DNA of 64,000 bases, taken from Hydrogenophaga sp. Its GTDB lineage: Bacteria; Pseudomonadota; Gammaproteobacteria; Burkholderiales; Burkholderiaceae_C. The stretch spans positions 1 through 64,000 of the forward strand of contig NZ_JAABRQ010000019.1 in the NCBI RefSeq assembly GCF_011390835.1. Reading direction: 5' to 3'. The position numbers and the translations under genes were made by a program. This document shows positions 1-8,309 of the stretch, one piece after another; position 1 is the first letter of the stretch; every line of letters starts with the position of its first letter. The notes under the pieces were generated by a model, which was not told where the DNA came from, did not search any database, and saw nothing but the letters and a program-made list of their open reading frames with translations.

Positions 1-76
1 TCTTGCCATGGTCCACGTGACCAATCGTGCCCACGTTCACGTGCGGCTTGGTCCGCTCAAATTTCTCTTTTGCCAT
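1..76 (-). CDS. tuf: Elongation factor Tu, N-terminal fragment (cut by window edge)
   Basis: Only the first 25 codons are present. They read MAKEKFERTKPHVNVGTIGH and then VDHGK, the invariant EF-Tu start including the G1 P-loop region. EF-Tu is the GTPase that brings aminoacyl-tRNA to the ribosome. A GGAG ribosome binding site lies about 8 nt upstream of the ATG. The gene follows tRNA-Tyr, tRNA-Gly and tRNA-Thr in the same direction, the arrangement of the tRNA-tufB operon of proteobacteria, so it is probably transcribed with them. Confidence 0.95.
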   Translation of the reverse strand, partial: MAKEKFERTKPHVNVGTIGHVDHGK

Positions 77-125
77 TCTTCAGCTCCAAAATCAAAATTG
101 CCGAAAACACCAGAACACAAAAAAC

Positions 126-200
<75 letters not shown>

Positions 201-290
201 CAAGGCAGCCACCCACACGGGCGCCACCTCAGAAACTCTCACATACCGTCAAACCAACAGCCAACTCGACACGCAAACCGCCACAGAACA

Positions 291-364
291 TGGAGCGGGA
301 GACGGGAATCGAACCCGCGTCATCAGCTTGGAAGGCTGGGGTTCTACCATTGAACTACTCCCGC
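291..364 (-). tRNA. tRNA-Gly (anticodon TCC)
   Basis: The minus-strand sequence starts GCGGGAGTAGTTCAATGGT and folds as a tRNA. The acceptor GCGGGAG pairs with CTCCCGC, and the anticodon loop CTTCCAA gives anticodon TCC. The T-arm contains GGTTCGATTCC, followed by discriminator T and an encoded CCA. It lies between tRNA-Tyr and tRNA-Thr, as in the E. coli tufB transcription unit. Confidence 0.96.
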
Positions 365-439
365 GCAGAGGTGCAGCAGGGCTGGCCCGGCACACCTGGA
401 ACGCTCTGATCCCAGTCGATTGCGCATCGCCTGAGCCGC

Positions 440-525
440 TGGTGGAGGAGGCTGGATTCGAACCAGCGTACGCGTAAGCGGGCAGATTTACAGTCTGCTG
501 CCTTTAACCACTCGGCCACCCCTCC
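440..525 (-). tRNA. tRNA-Tyr (anticodon GTA)
   Basis: This is a class II tRNA of 86 nt with a long variable arm. It begins GGAGGGGTGGCCGAGTGGTT, has anticodon loop CTGTAAA (anticodon GTA) between GCAGA and TCTGC, and ends CCTCCTCCACCA with CCA encoded. It is the first tRNA of the Tyr-Gly-Thr-tuf unit. Confidence 0.96.
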
Positions 526-532
526 GCAATGC

Positions 533-571
533 AGCCCAATATTATGCCATGGTTTTGGGGATGCTTGCTAA
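533..571 (-). promoter_or_regulatory. Promoter of the tRNA-tuf operon
   Basis: Upstream of tRNA-Tyr the minus strand has a -10 box CATAAT at 546-541. A weaker -35-like TTAGCA/TAGCAA sits at 571-565, with an 18-19 bp spacer. The bases after the -10 are G/C rich (TGGGCTGC), like the GC discriminator of stringently controlled stable-RNA promoters. The predicted start is near 533, only about 8 nt from the mature tRNA 5' end. Confidence 0.55.
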
Positions 572-591
572 TAGGTCGGTCGTTCGGACGC

Positions 592-1329
592 TCACCAGCG
601 GGGTGCAGCCAGCCCACGGGAAACCAGCCAGCGCGCTGCTTCGCCGAAATGGCCGCAACCCAGGAACGGCACCGGTGGGCGCAAGGCTGACAGGGGGGAA
701 GGGTGATTGGCACACAAGACCAAGTGGCGCCGCACATCGATCAGCGACTGCTTTTTCTGGGCTTGGGCGCCCCACAACAGAAACACCTTCGGCGAGAGAT
801 GATCAGCGCACCGCTGGATAAGGGCGTCAGTGAGCGCTTCCCAACCTTGTCCCGCATGACTGGTGGGCGCACCGTCTTCCACGCTCAGGCAGGTGTTGAG
901 CAAGAGCACGCCCTGCTCGGCCCAAGGCACCAGCGAGCCGTCGGCTGGCATCGGTCGCCCCAAGTCCCGCTGCAGCTCCTTGAAGACATTGCGCAAGCTG
1001 GGCGGCAGCCGGACCCCTGGCGCGACCGAAAAGGCCAGACCCTCCGCCTGACCCGACCCGTGGTACGGATCCTGGCCCAGGATCACGACCCGGACGCGAT
1101 CCAGCGGCGTGAGCGCCAGGGCGCGCAGCGGCTCAGGCGGGTAGATCATCGCGCCCGCGGCCAGGCGCTGGGCCAGAAACGCCTGCAGCCGTTTCCCGGC
1201 GGCATCACGCCAGAAATCGTCGACCACGTGGGCCCAGTCGGGGTGAACTGCCCAGCGGGCCGGGTCGGCATGCTCCCAGGCAAGCCCGCGAGTCGAGCCC
1301 GCAGCCATCCCAACCAGGCTGGTCTGCAC
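592..1329 (-). CDS. ung: Uracil-DNA glycosylase, family 1
   Basis: Removes uracil from DNA to start base-excision repair. The protein of about 245 aa carries the water-activating motif GQDPYHG with the catalytic Asp, the uracil-binding LLLNTCLSVE segment, and the HPSPLS loop near the C-terminus, so the family-1 core is complete. I start it at GTG 1329, which has a GAGGG ribosome binding site 7 nt upstream lying across the trpC stop. An ATG at 1308 is the alternative. It follows trpC by about 10 nt and is probably the last gene of the trp transcription unit. Confidence 0.93.
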   Translation of the reverse strand: MQTSLVGMAAGSTRGLAWEHADPARWAVHPDWAHVVDDFWRDAAGKRLQAFLAQRLAAGAMIYPPEPLRALALTPLDRVRVVILGQDPYHGSGQAEGLAFSVAPGVRLPPSLRNVFKELQRDLGRPMPADGSLVPWAEQGVLLLNTCLSVEDGAPTSHAGQGWEALTDALIQRCADHLSPKVFLLWGAQAQKKQSLIDVRRHLVLCANHPSPLSALRPPVPFLGCGHFGEAARWLVSRGLAAPRW

Positions 1330-1339
1330 CGGCTTACCC

Positions 1340-2140
1340 TCAGCCAAACAGCTCGGCCAGTGCCATGCCCGGGTCCGGTGCCCGCATGAACGCCTCGCCC
1401 ACCAGAAAGGCATGCACGCCAGCCGCCTGCATGCGGGCCACGTCTTCGCGCGCCAGGATGCCAGACTCGGTGATGAGCAGCCGGTCGGCGGGCACCTCGG
1501 CTATCAGATCCAGCGTGGTCTGCAGACTGACCTCAAAACTGCGCAGGTTGCGGTTGTTGATGCCCACCAGCGGCGTCTTGAGTTTGAGCGCGCGGTGCAG
1601 TTCGGCTTGATCGTGCACCTCCACCAGCACCGCCATGTCCAGCGCATGCGCCTGCGCCTCCAGTTCGGCCATCAGCGCGTCCTCCAGACAGGCCGCGATC
1701 AGCAAAATCGCGTCCGCCCCCATGGCCCGGGCCTCGTAGACCTGATACGGGTCGACCATGAAGTCTTTGCGCAGCACCGGCAGATCGCAGCTGGCGCGTG
1801 CCTGTTTGAGAAAGTCCGAGCTGCCCTGGAAAAACTGGCGATCAGTCAGCACCGAAAGACAAGCCGCACTGGTCTGGCCATCGCCCTCGGCGTAGCTCTG
1901 CGCGATGTCGGCGGGGATGAAATCGGCGCGCAGCACGCCCTTGCTGGGACTGGCTTTCTTGATTTCCGCAATCACCGCCGCCTGGCCGCCAGCAATCTTG
2001 AGCCTCAGCGCGCCTTCGAAGTCGCGCGTCAGCAAGCGACTCTCTGCGTCCTGACGCACCAACTCCAGCGGCTTCTTCTTGCGGGCGGCGACGATCTCTT
2101 CGTGCTTGACAGCGACGATCTTCTGCAGAATGTCATTCAT
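1340..2140 (-). CDS. trpC: Indole-3-glycerol phosphate synthase
   Basis: Converts CdRP to indole-3-glycerol phosphate in tryptophan synthesis. The 266-aa protein shows the TIM-barrel landmarks: [13 protein letters not shown] near residue 57 (catalytic Lys), [26 protein letters not shown], and the phosphate-binding LITESGI. It is a monofunctional TrpC, not fused to TrpF. Its start overlaps the end of a 58-aa ORF by 8 nt, so translation is probably coupled to it. Confidence 0.97.
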   Translation of the reverse strand: MNDILQKIVAVKHEEIVAARKKKPLELVRQDAESRLLTRDFEGALRLKIAGGQAAVIAEIKKASPSKGVLRADFIPADIAQSYAEGDGQTSAACLSVLTDRQFFQGSSDFLKQARASCDLPVLRKDFMVDPYQVYEARAMGADAILLIAACLEDALMAELEAQAHALDMAVLVEVHDQAELHRALKLKTPLVGINNRNLRSFEVSLQTTLDLIAEVPADRLLITESGILAREDVARMQAAGVHAFLVGEAFMRAPDPGMALAELFG

Positions 2141-2309
2141 GGGGTCGGGACTCGTTCGGAGGCCCCCCCGGCAAAGGGATTTCGCCGGGGGGTTGTTTGA
2201 GGATGTTCAGGAACACGCGGTGCATCACCACACCGGCCAGCACGAACAGCACCGAGATGCCGATGGCGATCCAGGCGCCATCGTTCTGCAGCCAGGCGGG
2301 CAGGCCCAT
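2133..2309 (-). CDS. 58-aa single-pass membrane protein between trpD and trpC
   Basis: A short ORF starts 3 nt after the trpD stop and ends 8 nt inside trpC. It encodes [20 protein letters not shown], then a hydrophobic stretch LFVLAGVVM making one membrane helix (about residues 13-29). A short basic linker HRVFLNIL and a Pro/Gly-rich C-terminal tail follow. I do not recognise a family. The tight coupling on both sides argues that it is translated, either as a real product or to couple trpD to trpC. The Pro/Gly tail is the part encoded by a strong DNA hairpin (2164-2192). Confidence 0.6.
   Translation of the reverse strand: MGLPAWLQNDGAWIAIGISVLFVLAGVVMHRVFLNILKQPPGEIPLPGGPPNESRPHE
2164..2192 (-). 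promoter_or_regulatory. Strong GC hairpin inside the trpD-trpC junction
   Basis: A near-perfect inverted repeat: CCCCCCGGC (2164-2172) and GCCGGGGGG (2184-2192) pair over 9 bp, and AAA/TTT continues the stem around a short loop with one bulged base. It lies within the last third of the 58-aa ORF, about 24 nt before the trpC start. No U-tract follows on the minus strand, so it does not look like an intrinsic terminator. It may slow ribosomes, protect an mRNA end, or be a consequence of the Pro/Gly codons. Confidence 0.45.
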
Positions 2310-2312
2310 GGC

Positions 2313-3380
2313 TCAGGGGCCGGTGCCCGCGGTGACGGACTGGGTGAAATCGGTGAAGGCGCGCAACGTCTTTACCGCCGCGCCAGACTCCAGCGCGCGC
2401 TGCGCCAGCGCAATGCCTTGCGCCATGTCGTCACAGACATTGGCCGCGTACAGAGCCACGCCGGCGTTGAGCGCCACGATGTCTCGCGCCGCGCGAATGG
2501 CCGGATCCTCCGGCTGCTCCAGTACCGCCATCAGCATGGTGCGGGATTCCTCGGGCGTCTCTACGCGGAGCGCGCGGTTACTCGCCATGGTGAGGCCAAA
2601 GTCCTCGGGGTGGATTTCGTATTCGTTGATCTCGCCGCCCTTGAGCTCGCCCACCATGGTGGCCGCCCCCAGCGAAACCTCGTCCATGCCGTCGCGGCCG
2701 TAGACCACCACCGCATGCTCGGCGCCCAGGCGCTGCAGCGCACGCACCTGAATGCCCACCAGGTCGGGGTGGAAAACGCCCATGAGGATATTGGGCGCCG
2801 AGGCCGGGTTGGTCAGCGGACCCAGGATGTTGAAGATGGTCTTCATGCCCAGTTCGCGGCGGATCGGCGCCACGTTTTTCATGGCTGGGTGGTGGTTGGG
2901 TGCGAACATGAAGCCCACACCTACGGCGTCGATGCAGCGCGCGATCGCCTCGGGCGACAGGTTGATGTTGATGCCCAGGCTCTCCAGCACGTCGGCGCTG
3001 CCGCTCCTGCTGGACACGCTGCGCCCGCCGTGTTTGCTCACCTTGGCGCCGGCCGCTGCGGCGACGAACATCGAGCAGGTGGAGATGTTGAAGGTATGCG
3101 AACCGTCGCCCCCCGTGCCCACGATGTCCACTAAGTGGGTCTTGTCTGGCACGTTCACCTTGGTGGAGAACTCGCGCATCACCTGGGCTGCGGCCGTGAT
3201 CTCACCAATGGTTTCTTTCTTCACCCGCAGACCGGTGATGAAGGCGGCCATCATCACCGGCGACATTTCGCCGCTCATGATGAGCCGCATCAGGTGCAGC
3301 ATCTCGTCGTGAAAGATCTCGCGGTGCTCGATGGTGCGTTGCAGCGCTTCCTGTGGGGTGATCTGGTGTCGGTGGGGCAT
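2313..3380 (-). CDS. trpD: Anthranilate phosphoribosyltransferase
   Basis: Transfers the phosphoribosyl group of PRPP to anthranilate. The 355-aa protein has the PRPP and anthranilate sites [17 protein letters not shown] and [18 protein letters not shown], and the metal-binding DEVSL. It is a stand-alone TrpD, unfused to TrpG. ATG 3380 has AGGAGA 6 nt upstream. It lies 13 nt after the LysE-family gene and 3 nt before the 58-aa ORF. Confidence 0.97.
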   Translation of the reverse strand: MPHRHQITPQEALQRTIEHREIFHDEMLHLMRLIMSGEMSPVMMAAFITGLRVKKETIGEITAAAQVMREFSTKVNVPDKTHLVDIVGTGGDGSHTFNISTCSMFVAAAAGAKVSKHGGRSVSSRSGSADVLESLGININLSPEAIARCIDAVGVGFMFAPNHHPAMKNVAPIRRELGMKTIFNILGPLTNPASAPNILMGVFHPDLVGIQVRALQRLGAEHAVVVYGRDGMDEVSLGAATMVGELKGGEINEYEIHPEDFGLTMASNRALRVETPEESRTMLMAVLEQPEDPAIRAARDIVALNAGVALYAANVCDDMAQGIALAQRALESGAAVKTLRAFTDFTQSVTAGTGP

Positions 3381-3393
3381 GAAAGTCTCCTGC

Positions 3394-4047
3394 TTAAGCT
3401 TTGGGATTGTCGGACATGGCCAGGCGCAGGCCAAAGCCGATGAACATGACGCCAGCGCTGCGATCCATCCAGCGCCGTGCGCGCGAGGCAGCGCTCATGC
3501 GATGGGCCGCCCAGCCAGCGAGCCAGGCGTAGCCGAAGTTGACTGGCAGCGAGTTGATGTTGAAGATCAGGCCCAGCAGCAGGAAGACCACCACCTTGTC
3601 CGGCGCGTCGGGCGCGATGAACTGCGGTACAAAAGCCAGGAAAAACAGCGCCACCTTGGGGTTGAGCACATTGGTCAGAAAGCCGCGCCAGTAGATGCGC
3701 CCCAGGTTCGCCGGCAGCAGTGTGGCCGATGGCACGGAGGGCAAGGCCGCAACACCGTCTGGGCGCGCCAGCAGCAGCCTGAGCCCCATCCAAACCAGGT
3801 AGGCCGCCCCAGCCCACTTGAGCACCATGAACGCAGTGGCCGAGGTGGCAAGGAGTGCCCCCATCCCGAGCGCCGCGGTGAACACGTGCACGAAGCAGCC
3901 ACTCACGATGCCCAAGGCTGCCACCACACCCGCGCGCACGCCGCTGCGCAAGGCCTGGCTCACGATGTACAGCACGTCGGGGCCGGGCGTGAGGTTGAGT
4001 AACCAGCCGGCTGCGATGAAGACCAGCAACTGGGTTGTGTCGGGCAT
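3394..4047 (-). CDS. LysE/RhtB-family amino-acid exporter embedded in the trp operon
   Basis: A 217-aa integral membrane protein of the LysE superfamily with about six hydrophobic segments. The family signature [19 protein letters not shown] is near the N-terminus and [15 protein letters not shown] is in the middle. Members export amino acids and related metabolites across the inner membrane. It sits between ltaE (19 nt) and trpD (13 nt). An aromatic amino acid, threonine or a homoserine-like substrate is possible from context, but the substrate cannot be read from the sequence. Confidence 0.88.
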   Translation of the reverse strand: MPDTTQLLVFIAAGWLLNLTPGPDVLYIVSQALRSGVRAGVVAALGIVSGCFVHVFTAALGMGALLATSATAFMVLKWAGAAYLVWMGLRLLLARPDGVAALPSVPSATLLPANLGRIYWRGFLTNVLNPKVALFFLAFVPQFIAPDAPDKVVVFLLLGLIFNINSLPVNFGYAWLAGWAAHRMSAASRARRWMDRSAGVMFIGFGLRLAMSDNPKA

Positions 4048-4066
4048 GGTGAACGCCGGACTGTGT

Positions 4067-5140
4067 TCAGTAAGGGCCGTTGCCGCGCGCACCGGCGGTG
4101 GCCACTGGCGCTCGCGCAAAGAAGTCGCGCACCGAGGCAATGGCAAGGTCGATGCCGGCCGCGTCCACGTTGAGGTGTGTTACGAACCGCAAACCGATCA
4201 AGCCTGTAGCCAGCACGCCATCGGCCTTCAGATGGTCCAGCAATGCAGGGCCACGGCCGTCGGCCACATCCACAAACACGATGTTGGTCTGCGCCGAGCG
4301 CACCGTCAGACCCTCGATGCCTTGTAGCCCTCCGGCCAGCCGTTGCGTCAGCGCGTGATCGTCTGCCAGGCGGTTCACATGGTGATCCAGTGCGTGGTGG
4401 GCGGCCGCTGCCAGCACGCCAGCCTGTCGCAAGCCGCCGCCCGCCATCTTGCGGATGCGCCGGGCGCGCTCGATCAGCGCTTGCGAACCGCACAGCGCCG
4501 ATCCCACCGGGGCGCCGAGCCCTTTGCTGAAGCAGACCGAAAGGCTGTCGAACAGGTCCGCGATCTCGCGCACGCGGGCCAGGGCGCTCTGTCCCGGCGC
4601 GGCGGTGGCGACGGCGGCGTTGAATAACCGCGCACCATCAAGGTGGGTCGCCAGACCGCGTTCACGCGCCAGCTGGGTGGCGTCTTGCAGGTAGGCGTCG
4701 GTCATGGGATGACCGTTCCAGGTGTTTTCCAGGCACAGCAGGCGGGTGCGTGCGAAATGCATGTCATCGGGCTTGATGGCCGCTTCGATAGCGTCAAGCG
4801 CCATGCGGCCTTGCGCGTCCTGGTTCAGCGGCTGTGGCTGCACGCTGCCGAACACCGCCGCGCCCCCGCCTTCGTACCGGTAAGTGTGGGCATTCTGGCC
4901 CACGATGTACTCGTCACCCCGCGCGCAATGCGCCAGGATGGCGCACAGGTTGCTCTGCGTGCCACTGGGCATGAACAACGCCGCTTCTTTGCCGGTGATG
5001 GCGGCAATGTGCGCCTGCAAGGCATTGACCGATGGGTCATCGCCGAACACGTCGTCGCCCACCGGCGCGGCCATCATGGCCTCGCGCATGGCCGCCGTCG
5101 GCTGCGTGACGGTGTCGCTTCTCAGGTCAATCGTCTTCAT
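4067..5140 (-). CDS. ltaE: Low-specificity L-threonine aldolase (PLP)
   Basis: A fold-type I PLP enzyme that cleaves L-threonine or L-allo-threonine to glycine and acetaldehyde. The 357-aa protein begins [15 protein letters not shown], the canonical family start. It has [13 protein letters not shown] (cofactor phosphate region), [11 protein letters not shown] (Asp to the pyridine nitrogen) and [14 protein letters not shown] with the PLP-binding Lys. The start ATG overlaps the trpG stop as ATGA, so it is co-translated with trpG. This is an unusual member of a trp operon. Confidence 0.95.
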   Translation of the reverse strand: MKTIDLRSDTVTQPTAAMREAMMAAPVGDDVFGDDPSVNALQAHIAAITGKEAALFMPSGTQSNLCAILAHCARGDEYIVGQNAHTYRYEGGGAAVFGSVQPQPLNQDAQGRMALDAIEAAIKPDDMHFARTRLLCLENTWNGHPMTDAYLQDATQLARERGLATHLDGARLFNAAVATAAPGQSALARVREIADLFDSLSVCFSKGLGAPVGSALCGSQALIERARRIRKMAGGGLRQAGVLAAAAHHALDHHVNRLADDHALTQRLAGGLQGIEGLTVRSAQTNIVFVDVADGRGPALLDHLKADGVLATGLIGLRFVTHLNVDAAGIDLAIASVRDFFARAPVATAGARGNGPY

Positions 5141-5733
5141 GCGGGTCTCACCAAAAAGTTCTTCAACATCGCGTGACCATGCTCGGTCAGGATGCTCTCT
5201 GGGTGGAACTGCACGCCCTCGATATCCAGCGTCTTGTGCTTCACGCCCATGATTTCGCCATCGTCGGTCCAGGCGGTGACTTGCAGGCAATCGGGCAAGC
5301 TATCGCGGGCGATGGACAGTGAGTGGTAGCGGTTGACCCGGAACTTGGCTGGCAGGTGGGCGAACACGCCTTCCTGCGTGGTACTGATGACGCTGGTCTT
5401 GCCGTGCATCAGCTCCTGGGCTCGCACGATCCGGCCGCCGAAAGCCGCACCGATGGCCTGGTGACCCAGGCAGACGCCGAGGATGGGCAGCTGACCCGCC
5501 AAGCGATCGATCGCCGACACCGACACACCTGCCTCTTTGGGCGAGCAAGGCCCGGGTGAAATCACCAGGCGATCCACCTCGCCGACCTTCACCCTGCGCT
5601 GAATTTCATCGACGGTGATCTCGTCGTTGCGCACCACGGTCACCTCCGCCCCCAGTTCGCCGAAGTACTGCACGATGTTGAAGGTGAACGAGTCGTAGTT
5701 ATCGACCATCAGGAGCTGGATTTTTTTGCTCAT
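5137..5733 (-). CDS. trpG: Anthranilate synthase glutamine amidotransferase subunit
   Basis: Supplies ammonia from glutamine to TrpE. This 198-aa class I amidotransferase has [10 protein letters not shown] at the start, the oxyanion motif [11 protein letters not shown], the nucleophile elbow [10 protein letters not shown] and the HPESIL motif completing the Cys-His-Glu triad. ATG 5733 is chosen because the family starts just before the VDNYDSF strand; an upstream in-frame extension would overlap trpE. It lies 5 nt after trpE. Confidence 0.97.
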   Translation of the reverse strand: MSKKIQLLMVDNYDSFTFNIVQYFGELGAEVTVVRNDEITVDEIQRRVKVGEVDRLVISPGPCSPKEAGVSVSAIDRLAGQLPILGVCLGHQAIGAAFGGRIVRAQELMHGKTSVISTTQEGVFAHLPAKFRVNRYHSLSIARDSLPDCLQVTAWTDDGEIMGVKHKTLDIEGVQFHPESILTEHGHAMLKNFLVRPA

Positions 5734-5738
5734 GCTGT

Positions 5739-7238
5739 TCACTCCAGCCCTTCTTCCACCAACTCGGCCGCCCTCAGCAGCGCTCGTGCCTTGTGCTCCG
5801 TTTCCCTCCACTCCATTTCCGGCACCGAGTCGGCCACCACGCCCGCGGCGGCCTGCACGTGCAGGGTCTGGTCTTTGATGATGCCGGTGCGGATGGCGAT
5901 CGCCACGTCCATGTCGCCGGCGTAGCTGAGGTAGCCGCAGGCGCCCCCGTAGATGCCGCGCTTGGTGGGCTCAAACTGGTCGATGAGCTCCATGGCGTGC
6001 ACCTTGGGCGCACCGGTCAACGTACCCGCCGGGAAAGTGGCCTTGAGCACATCCATGTTGGTCATGCCGTCATTCAGAATGCCTTCGACGTTGCTCACGA
6101 TGTGCATTACGTGGCTGTAGCGCTCCACCGCGAAGGCCTCGGTCACCTTGACCGAGCCGATTTTCGCGATGCGGCCAATGTCGTTGCGCGCCAGGTCGAT
6201 CAGCATCACGTGTTCGGCGCGCTCTTTGGGGTCGTTCACCAGTTCCTGCTCGATCGCCTTGTCGGCCTCGGGCGAGGCGCCGCGCGGGCGCGTGCCGGCC
6301 AGCGGCCTGATCGTGACCTTGGTGCCCTCGTCGGTTTTTTCCTGGCGCACCAGGATTTCCGGTGATGCACCGACCACGTGGAAATCACCAAAGTGGTAGT
6401 AGTACATGTAGGGCGACGGATTCAGGGAACGCAACGCCCGGTAGAGCGACAGAGGGCTTTCAGTGAAGCGCTTGCTGATGCGCTGGCCCACTTGCACCTG
6501 CATGAACTCGCCAGCGGCAATCAGTTCCTTGGCGCGCTCAACCGCCACCAGGTATTCGGCCTTCGCGAAGCTGCGCTCGGCCGGGTGGCTCTGGCTGGCC
6601 TTGACCACCGGCGCACTCACCGAGTACTTCAGCGCGTCCTTGAGTTCGCGCAGGCGGCGCTTGGCGCTGGCGTAGGCCTCGGGTGCGGCGGGGTCGGCGT
6701 AGACGATCAAATAGAGTTTGCCCGAGAGGTTGTCGATGACGGCCAGCTCCTCGCACTGAAGGAGCAGGATGTCCGGGCAACCCAGGGTGTCGGGCGGGCA
6801 GCTGTTCTCCAGTTTCTTTTCGATGTAGCGCACCGCGTCGTATCCGAAGTAGCCAGCCAGGCCGCCACAAAATCTCGGCAAGCCCGGGCGCAGCGCGACC
6901 TGGAAACGCTGCTGGTAGGCGGCGATGAAGTCGAGCGGGTTGCCCGCGGCGGTTTCTACCACCACACCGTCGGTCACGACTTCGGTTTTGGCCGCGGCAC
7001 CAAAGCCGCTGGAGCGCAGCAGGGTGCGCGCGGGCAGCCCGATGAAGCTGTAGCGGCCGAACCGCTCACCGCCCACCACCGATTCCAGCAGGAACGAGTG
7101 TTTGCCGTCACCCTTGCCGTGGGCCAGCTTGAGGTAGAGCGAGAGCGGGGTTTCCAGGTCCGCAAAGGCCTCGGCCATCAGCGGAATGCGGTTGTAGCCC
7201 TGGCCGGCCAGGCTTTTGAATTCGAGTTCGGTGATCAT
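5739..7238 (-). CDS. trpE: Anthranilate synthase component I
   Basis: Converts chorismate plus ammonia to anthranilate, the first committed step to tryptophan. The 499-aa protein contains the tryptophan feedback-binding motif LLES (in [18 protein letters not shown]). The chorismate-binding core includes [52 protein letters not shown] and [16 protein letters not shown]. An AAGGAG site lies 8 nt before the ATG. The 240 nt upstream hold a candidate leader-peptide attenuator. Confidence 0.97.
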   Translation of the reverse strand: MITELEFKSLAGQGYNRIPLMAEAFADLETPLSLYLKLAHGKGDGKHSFLLESVVGGERFGRYSFIGLPARTLLRSSGFGAAAKTEVVTDGVVVETAAGNPLDFIAAYQQRFQVALRPGLPRFCGGLAGYFGYDAVRYIEKKLENSCPPDTLGCPDILLLQCEELAVIDNLSGKLYLIVYADPAAPEAYASAKRRLRELKDALKYSVSAPVVKASQSHPAERSFAKAEYLVAVERAKELIAAGEFMQVQVGQRISKRFTESPLSLYRALRSLNPSPYMYYYHFGDFHVVGASPEILVRQEKTDEGTKVTIRPLAGTRPRGASPEADKAIEQELVNDPKERAEHVMLIDLARNDIGRIAKIGSVKVTEAFAVERYSHVMHIVSNVEGILNDGMTNMDVLKATFPAGTLTGAPKVHAMELIDQFEPTKRGIYGGACGYLSYAGDMDVAIAIRTGIIKDQTLHVQAAAGVVADSVPEMEWRETEHKARALLRAAELVEEGLE

Positions 7239-7292
7239 GTTCAGACGCTCCTTCGGCTCCGGGCTGGGGTGCAGCTCGCAGAACCGTTTGCT

Positions 7293-7320
7293 AAAGAGGG
7301 CCGGGCAGTCGGGCTGCCGG
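7293..7320 (-). terminator. Candidate trp attenuator terminator
   Basis: Minus-strand CCGGCAG (7320-7314), loop CCCGA and CTGCCCGG (7308-7301) form a seven-pair stem with one bulged C. The pyrimidine tract CCCTCTTT follows, about 55 nt before trpE. The T-tract is short, so termination strength is uncertain. Other G/C-rich segments between the leader ORF and this stem (for example CTGGGG at 7382-7377 and CCCCAG at 7327-7322) could pair alternatively. I judged this by eye and did not fold it. Confidence 0.45.
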
Positions 7321-7394
7321 GCTGGGGGCGGGGATATCGCAGAGGCGGGCGGTGCAATCGCCGTCGCCGCTACCCACCCCAGGGGAAGGCACGT

Positions 7395-7478
7395 TTACGC
7401 TGGCTTGCGCCAAGGCCAGGCTCCCCGGCCTGGGCGGCGCGCAAGAGCGGATACGAACTTCGTGCGGGGTGTGAACAT
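7395..7478 (-). CDS. trpL: trp operon leader peptide (27 aa, Trp-Pro-Trp)
   Basis: A short ORF of 27 codons between the trp promoter and trpE encodes MFTPRTKFVSALARRPGRGA then WPWRKPA. Two Trp codons separated by one Pro codon near the end are what a ribosome-mediated trp attenuator needs. The second Trp codon lies in a small stem (TTGGC/GCCAG). No Shine-Dalgarno sequence precedes the ATG. The -10 box ends only 9 nt upstream, so the mRNA should start 0-4 nt before the AUG, a leaderless arrangement like that described for rhizobial trpL. The peptide itself is probably unimportant; its translation is the sensor. Confidence 0.7.
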   Translation of the reverse strand: MFTPRTKFVSALARRPGRGAWPWRKPA

Positions 7479-7517
7479 GGTGAGCAAAGTGTAGCAAAGC
7501 CACCCCAGGCAGGTCGA
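7479..7517 (-). promoter_or_regulatory. Promoter of the trp operon
   Basis: A -10 box TACACT at 7493-7488 is preceded at 18 bp by TCGACC (7517-7512), four of six matches to the -35 consensus. The expected start falls at about 7480, immediately before the leader-peptide ATG at 7478. No better sigma-70 promoter is seen between this site and trpE. Confidence 0.55.
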
Positions 7518-7520
7518 AAA

Positions 7521-7535
7521 CTGCCCGCCGGGCAG
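7521..7535. promoter_or_regulatory. Perfect inverted repeat just upstream of the trp promoter
   Basis: CTGCCCG-C-CGGGCAG is a perfect 7+1+7 palindrome ending 3 bp from the -35 element of the trp promoter. It is also about 140 bp upstream of the rightward CHI-like gene. The position suits a regulator site. On the minus strand it is followed by TTTT, so a small terminator is the other reading, although no minus-strand gene needs one here. Confidence 0.4.
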
Positions 7536-7671
7536 TCAACCGACTAGGTGGGAACCCCATGGCTGGCCGGCATCAAAACCCCCACAATGGAATTTTTCGA
7601 ACGGTCGTGCTTTTGTGCGCAACGCGTCGCGCACTTTTTTTCGACCCTCTGTTCCATTCTGGAGCTTCACC

Positions 7672-8280
7672 ATGTCATTCCGCTTCCCGCTGCGCCTTCC
7701 CGTCGCCACCGCCTCGCTGCTGTTCGGGCTGGTGCTCACCCCCTTGCTGTCTGCCGCGGCCACGGTTGAAGTGGCGGGCGTGAAGCTGGAGGACCGCATC
7801 AACCTGGTCGGCAGCCCACTGATGCTCAACGGCGCCGGCATCCGCTACAAGGCGGTGTTCAAGGTCTACACAGCTGGTCTTTACCTGAGCACCAAGGCGG
7901 ACACACCGGAAGCGGTGCTGGCCGCGCCCGGCCCCAAGCGCCTGACCATCACCATGCTGCGGGATATCGATTCGGGCGAACTCGGCAAGCTGTTTTCGCG
8001 CGGCATGGAAGACAACATGGAACGCACCGCGTTTTCCAAACTGATCCCTGGCGTCTTGCGCATGAGCCAGGTGTTCAGCGACCACAAGCAACTCAAGGAA
8101 GGCGAAACCTTTGTGCTCGACTGGGTGCCGGGCACTGGCACCGTGCTCACTGTCAAGGGCGCCGCACAGGGAGAACCGTTCAAAGAGCCCGAGTTTTTCG
8201 ATGCGCTCATGCGCATCTGGCTGGGCAAGAAGCCGGCCGATTTCCGGCTCAAGGAAGCGCTGCTGGGCAAAGCCCCCTGA
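7672..8280 (+). CDS. Exported chalcone isomerase-family (CHI-like) protein
   Basis: A 202-aa protein with an N-terminal signal sequence (hydrophobic LPVATASLLFGLVLTPL, cleavage probably after LLSAAA). The mature part is a CHI-fold domain: VEVAGVKLEDRINLVGSPL, YKAVFKVYTAGLYLS, and a C-terminal ALMRIWLGKKPADFRLKEALLG. Bacterial CHI-like proteins are not assumed to have chalcone isomerase activity. A periplasmic binding role, possibly for a lipid-like ligand, is inferred only from the fold. ATG 7672 has GGAG 7 nt upstream. Confidence 0.85.
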   Translation: MSFRFPLRLPVATASLLFGLVLTPLLSAAATVEVAGVKLEDRINLVGSPLMLNGAGIRYKAVFKVYTAGLYLSTKADTPEAVLAAPGPKRLTITMLRDIDSGELGKLFSRGMEDNMERTAFSKLIPGVLRMSQVFSDHKQLKEGETFVLDWVPGTGTVLTVKGAAQGEPFKEPEFFDALMRIWLGKKPADFRLKEALLGKAP

Positions 8281-8309
8281 TCGCGCCGCCTCGGCAGGGC
8301 GCCGCGGCG

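Noticed and set aside
7530..7545. TTGACT as the -35 of the trp promoter
   Set aside because: It lies about 41 bp from TACACT, too far for a sigma-70 spacer; TCGACC at 18 bp fits better.
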